From an uncultured Sphingomonadaceae bacterium (lineage in GTDB: Bacteria > Pseudomonadota > Alphaproteobacteria > Sphingomonadales > Sphingomonadaceae), in contig CALLJS010000015.1 in assembly GCA_938050045.1 (NCBI GenBank), positions 1 to 35,991 of the forward strand: 35,991 nt of DNA, in the 5' to 3' direction. The notes beneath the pieces are model-generated. The model was given only the letters and a program-made list of their open reading frames with translations. It was not told the DNA's origin and ran no database searches. Positions 33,572-35,991 of this stretch are shown here, piece by piece. Every line of letters starts with the position of its first letter. Positions within the stretch are counted from its first letter, which is position 1. The translations under genes and the position numbers were made by a program.

Positions 33572-33979
33572 TCATTCTTCAAATATTATGATCGCTTCTA
33601 TGGCTATATCGCTATAGCTAGCTTTGCCTTCTATGCTTTTGATTTCAATCGCGGCAACAAAGGATTTTCTGAGCATAAATTCATGCGCTGCTAAGGCTGT
33701 ATTGAGCGCACTATAATCGATATTTTGCCTGACATTATTTTGTCTGGTATCATTTTGTTTTCTATCTTGTGCAATCTCATCGCTCGATACTCTGAAAATA
33801 TAATTATGGACGCGCCCTTCATATGTTGAACTATGCCAAGCTTTGCTGGCCCATTTTCTTTTTTCAACAATCGATTGCGGATTATCAGAATGCTTACCAA
33901 TATGCGCGCGCATAAATTCTATCAGTTGAGCCGTAAGGCTGCTATTCTGTGTGAAATTATGGCGTATCTCGGTCATCAT
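33572..33979 (-). CDS. Hypothetical protein, 135 aa
   Basis: Soluble, no signal peptide. The start (NFTQNSSLTAQLIEFMRAHIG) looks helical; the middle has WHSSTYEGRVHNYIFRV and a Gln/Asn/Arg-rich, repetitive spacer (QNDTRQNNVRQN, about residues 77-88); the end is beta-rich. Its ATG overlaps the stop of the upstream 63-aa gene by 4 bp (ATGA), so the two form a coupled operon. Converges on the acidic repeat gene, 7 bp apart. No family recognised. Confidence 0.6.
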   Translation of the reverse strand: MMTEIRHNFTQNSSLTAQLIEFMRAHIGKHSDNPQSIVEKRKWASKAWHSSTYEGRVHNYIFRVSSDEIAQDRKQNDTRQNNVRQNIDYSALNTALAAHEFMLRKSFVAAIEIKSIEGKASYSDIAIEAIIIFEE

Positions 33980-34167
33980 AAATGCTCCATAATTGGACGA
34001 TAATCGTCAATATATTTTAATATTTTCTTCTGCATAGGCAGGCGTATTTCGCGGCCTAGACGCATATCAAGAACAAGACGCGGATCACCAGCGACAAGGC
34101 GGCCAAATTTGGTCGGGGCTATGTTATTTTCGCGCAGAAATTTTTCAACAATCCTAAGCATGTGCAT
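33976..34167 (-). CDS. Small putative helix-turn-helix protein, 63 aa
   Basis: All-helical, basic protein: an RIVEKFLRENN helix, then APTKFGRLVAGDPRLVLDMR, which resembles the two central helices of a Cro/CI-type fold, and a QKKILKYIDDY end helix. It probably binds DNA or is a degenerate regulator (inference). Strong GGAG ribosome site 6 bases before ATG 34167. First gene of a two-gene operon facing the S24 repressor, with a LexA-type box in its promoter region. Confidence 0.65.
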   Translation of the reverse strand: MHMLRIVEKFLRENNIAPTKFGRLVAGDPRLVLDMRLGREIRLPMQKKILKYIDDYRPIMEHL

Positions 34168-34218
34168 GTTTATCTCCTTTGGTTTGCGGTGCGATTGATA
34201 AAATTATCGAATCAATAA

Positions 34219-34233
34219 GAACAAAGTAAGAAC
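34219..34233. promoter_or_regulatory. LexA (SOS) box, GAAC-N7-GAAC
   Basis: GAAC at 34219-34222, seven bases, GAAC at 34230-34233: the exact reverse complement of the alphaproteobacterial LexA consensus GTTC-N7-GTTC. It lies 52 bp upstream of the 63-aa gene and overlaps a plausible minus-strand -35 region, so SOS control of that operon is likely. Confidence 0.65.
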
Positions 34234-34241
34234 ATAAATGA

Positions 34242-34275
34242 TAGGTAAAATCCTACTTGTCTAGGAAAAATCCTA
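34242..34275. promoter_or_regulatory. Paired operator, two TAGG-N6-CCTA palindromes
   Basis: Site 1 TAGGTAAAATCCTA (34242-34255) and site 2 TAGGAAAAATCCTA (34262-34275) differ at one base and start exactly 20 bp apart, so they face the same side of the helix. Site 2 falls between the -35 and -10 elements of the S24 gene. This is the expected layout of an autorepressor operator with two cooperating dimers (inference). Confidence 0.7.
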
Positions 34276-34285
34276 TTGCTATAGA
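34257..34285 (+). promoter_or_regulatory. Promoter of the S24 gene, probably giving leaderless mRNA
   Basis: TTGTCT (34257-34262), exactly 17 bases, TATAGA (34280-34285). Transcription would begin about 7 bases later, on or within a base of the ATG at 34292. No ribosome site precedes that ATG, which agrees. Confidence 0.6.
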
Positions 34286-34291
34286 GTTTTC

Positions 34292-34978
34292 ATGAAAAAT
34301 ATCTCAAATCGGCAACCATCACGGATAGTAAATGACCCTATTGGAAATGAAGATGCGCGAGAAACATTGCGCGAATTGATAAAAACCAATGGTGATGATT
34401 ATAAAGGGATTTCAGAGCTTATTGGCCGAAACCCATCCTATATTCAGCAATATATAGAGCGTGGGACGCCAAAAATTTTGGCTGAAAAGGATCGTATTAT
34501 TTTAGCACGCTATTATAGCGTGAATCAGAAAATCTTGGGTGCTCCAGCCGAGGCTATTGCGAATCAAGGGCTTGAAATCATCTCCAAACTCTCGGTTGGT
34601 GTATCTGCGGGGGCAGGCAATTTGGACCAAATGGAGAGCCTTGCAGGTAAAATTGCTTTTGATCCCAAATGGTTGCGGCAATTTCCCTATGACAAAAAAC
34701 TATTATCTATAGTGAGTGTTGAAGGTGACAGCATGATGCCGACTCTCTCAAATGGCGATGACATCATGATAGCGCGCTATGACGGGCAGCGCCGCAAAGA
34801 TGGTATCTATATATTGCGCATGGATGATAGCTTGATGGTCAAGCGGCTTTTTTTTGGGCCAAAAGATAGGATAGATGTTATTAGTGATAATCCATCTTAC
34901 AGCGATTGGCGCGATGTTGATGGGGATAGTATCACGATCATTGGTCATGTTATCTGGATTGGCCGTAAAATAGCGTGA
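34292..34978 (+). CDS. S24-family repressor-like peptidase (LexA/CI type)
   Basis: 228 aa. An N-terminal helix-turn-helix region at about residues 35-65 contains KGISELIGRNPSYIQQYIER. A C-terminal S24 self-cleavage domain has the serine-lysine dyad S147 in EGDSMMPT and K184 in LMVKRLFF. A possible Ala-Gly cleavage site lies in VSAGAG (about 104-109). The protein should repress genes until RecA or another signal triggers self-cleavage (family knowledge). It is distinct from housekeeping LexA in its HTH. Two palindromic operators overlap its own promoter, so it probably represses itself; it faces the 63-aa/135-aa operon. Confidence 0.9.
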   Translation: MKNISNRQPSRIVNDPIGNEDARETLRELIKTNGDDYKGISELIGRNPSYIQQYIERGTPKILAEKDRIILARYYSVNQKILGAPAEAIANQGLEIISKLSVGVSAGAGNLDQMESLAGKIAFDPKWLRQFPYDKKLLSIVSVEGDSMMPTLSNGDDIMIARYDGQRRKDGIYILRMDDSLMVKRLFFGPKDRIDVISDNPSYSDWRDVDGDSITIIGHVIWIGRKIA

Positions 34979-35022
34979 TAAAGACTATTGCTTCATATCC
35001 AAAATAGCTTCAAATATAAGCA

Positions 35023-35709
35023 ATGAGCAATGTTACCACAAACCCGCCAGCGCAGCCTCCTCTTAAAGCTGCTATCATCCCCGTTACGCCATTACAGCAA
35101 AATTGTACGCTGATTTGGTGTACCAAAACCAACAAAGCTGCCTTAAGCGATCCGGGAGGCGATTTGGATAAATTACGCGCTGCGATAGAGCAAACGGGGG
35201 TAGAGATGGAAAAGATCATTATCACCCATGGTCATATCGATCATTGCGGTGAAGCGGGTATATTAGCCAAAGAATTGGGTGTCCCCATAGAAGGCCCGCA
35301 TAAAGATGATATTTTTTGGATAGAAAGGCTGAGCGAAGACGGAGCCAAATATGGTGTGAATGGCCAAATATTTGAACCAGACCGCTGGTTAGAAGATGGC
35401 GATAAAGTGACGCTGGGCGCATTGACATTGGATGTTATACATTGCCCTGGGCATACGCCTGGGCATGTTATTTTTTTTCATGAACCGAGCAAATTTGCCA
35501 TTGTTGGCGATGTTATTTTCCAAGGTTCGATTGGCCGAACCGATTTTCCGCGCGGTAATCATCAAGACTTGATTGATGCTATCACGCAGAAATTATGGCC
35601 GCTGGGCAATGATGTGACATTCGTTCCAGGGCATGGCCCGACCAGCCAATTTGGCTATGAACGCAAGAATAATGCTTTCGTCGCCGATGATGTTTTAGCC
35701 AATCGATAA
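35023..35709 (+). CDS. MBL-fold metallo-hydrolase (glyoxalase II-like)
   Basis: 228-aa metallo-beta-lactamase fold hydrolase of the YcbL/GloB2 type, likely a thioester hydrolase. Metal ligands are clear: THGHIDH (HxHxDH), the His in CPGHTPGHVIFF, the Asp in IVGDVIF and the final His in VPGHGPTS. After VGDVIFQGSIGRTDFPRGN it is too short for the substrate-binding C-terminal domain of true glyoxalase II, so the substrate is uncertain. The start at 35023 has no strong ribosome site. Confidence 0.92.
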   Translation: MSNVTTNPPAQPPLKAAIIPVTPLQQNCTLIWCTKTNKAALSDPGGDLDKLRAAIEQTGVEMEKIIITHGHIDHCGEAGILAKELGVPIEGPHKDDIFWIERLSEDGAKYGVNGQIFEPDRWLEDGDKVTLGALTLDVIHCPGHTPGHVIFFHEPSKFAIVGDVIFQGSIGRTDFPRGNHQDLIDAITQKLWPLGNDVTFVPGHGPTSQFGYERKNNAFVADDVLANR

Positions 35710-35789
35710 TTAGAATTATTTGTTTCCAGATTCTAGCTTTCCTCGAAGAGTTTATTTCAAGACTTTCAAGTAATTGGCTCTCAATTATA

Positions 35790-35991
35790 ATGTTAAACGC
35801 GCGGCAATTTTATCGGGCCCAAGACGCGGTAGCTTTGTTGGTGGGCGTAAATCGCAATAGTGTGAACGCTTTTTACCATCGTCTGTGTGTCATCATCCAT
35901 GACAAATTATTTGAAGCGATGGAGGAATTAGCGGGCGAGATTGAGGTTGACGAAAGCTATTTTGGAAGGGTTAGAAAAGGCTATCTTGGGT
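35790..35991 (+). CDS. IS1595-family transposase, partial (cut by window end)
   Basis: Start of an IS1016/ISXO2-like transposase. Visible are ALLVGVNRNSVNAFYHRL, the helix-turn-helix before the catalytic core, and AGEIEVDESYFGRVRKG with the first Asp of the DDE triad. Relatives usually have DESYFGG; here the second Gly is Arg. The same frame stays open upstream to the end of the MBL gene and contains SRLS, as in the usual N-terminus, so the true start may lie before 35790. No terminal inverted repeat is seen between 35710 and 35790. Confidence 0.75.
   Translation, partial: MLNARQFYRAQDAVALLVGVNRNSVNAFYHRLCVIIHDKLFEAMEELAGEIEVDESYFGRVRKGYLG

Noticed and set aside
1-35991. CRISPR array, tRNA or rRNA genes
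   Set aside because: No regularly spaced direct repeats with unique spacers and no tRNA or rRNA signatures were seen on reading both strands.

Overview
The window looks like chromosomal DNA of an alphaproteobacterium, most likely of the order Sphingomonadales (inference). The pointers are an exosortase-A-type O-glycosylation ligase and glycosyltransferase, a tonB-exbB-exbD-exbD operon, EgtB/EgtD ergothioneine genes, an intracellular PhaZ, a HIG1-domain protein beside a cobalamin adenosyltransferase, and a GAAC-N7-GAAC site matching the alphaproteobacterial LexA box. No rRNA, tRNA or CRISPR array was seen. Base composition is moderate, with A+T-rich islands over accessory genes at 662-1501, 8431-8964 and 33572-34291.

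Layout. 1-1555: end of an unknown gene, a small membrane protein, an inverted-repeat element and an A+T-rich gene of unknown function. 1556-4943: class I ribonucleotide reductase, nrdA then nrdB on the minus strand, separated by a 46-codon membrane-peptide ORF and a second copy of the inverted-repeat element. 4944-5686: a long spacer with a 15-bp triple tandem repeat and weak coding remnants. 5687-11708: class I fumarase, a secreted protein, a hemolysin III/TrhA-like membrane protein, an FKBP isomerase followed by a DUF2256 gene, rpsU with leader and terminator hairpins, an orphan [2Fe-2S] protein with a damaged-looking start, and an HNH endonuclease. 11835-16861: GluQ-RS, a HIG1 protein, corrinoid adenosyltransferase translationally coupled to egtB, egtD, and a periplasmic protein. 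17165-20499: TonB-ExbB-ExbD-ExbD energy-transduction operon ending in a strong terminator, followed by a third, dead exbD copy. 20523-24759: ABC exporter, PHA depolymerase, dipeptide epimerase. 24760-25348: two tiny overlapping ORFs and several hairpins. 25349-27315: thiolase, ABM monooxygenase and MaoC hydratase genes. 27573-31802: MscS channel, O-glycosylation ligase with a small overlapping partner, and a divergent glycosyltransferase. 31849-34978: a repeat-rich membrane-anchored acidic protein, then a divergent regulatory locus with an S24 repressor-like gene facing a small two-gene operon. 35023-35991: an MBL-fold hydrolase and the start of an IS1595-type transposase cut by the window end.

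The most interesting part is 33572-34978. The S24 gene is preceded by two identical-architecture palindromes (TAGG-N6-CCTA) exactly 20 bp apart that straddle a promoter predicted to give a leaderless mRNA. A LexA-type box lies on the side of the divergent operon. This reads as a compact SOS-linked genetic switch. Other unexplained items are the TAATG-coupled micro-ORFs at 24961-25160, the peptide inside the nrd operon, and the freshly decaying third exbD.
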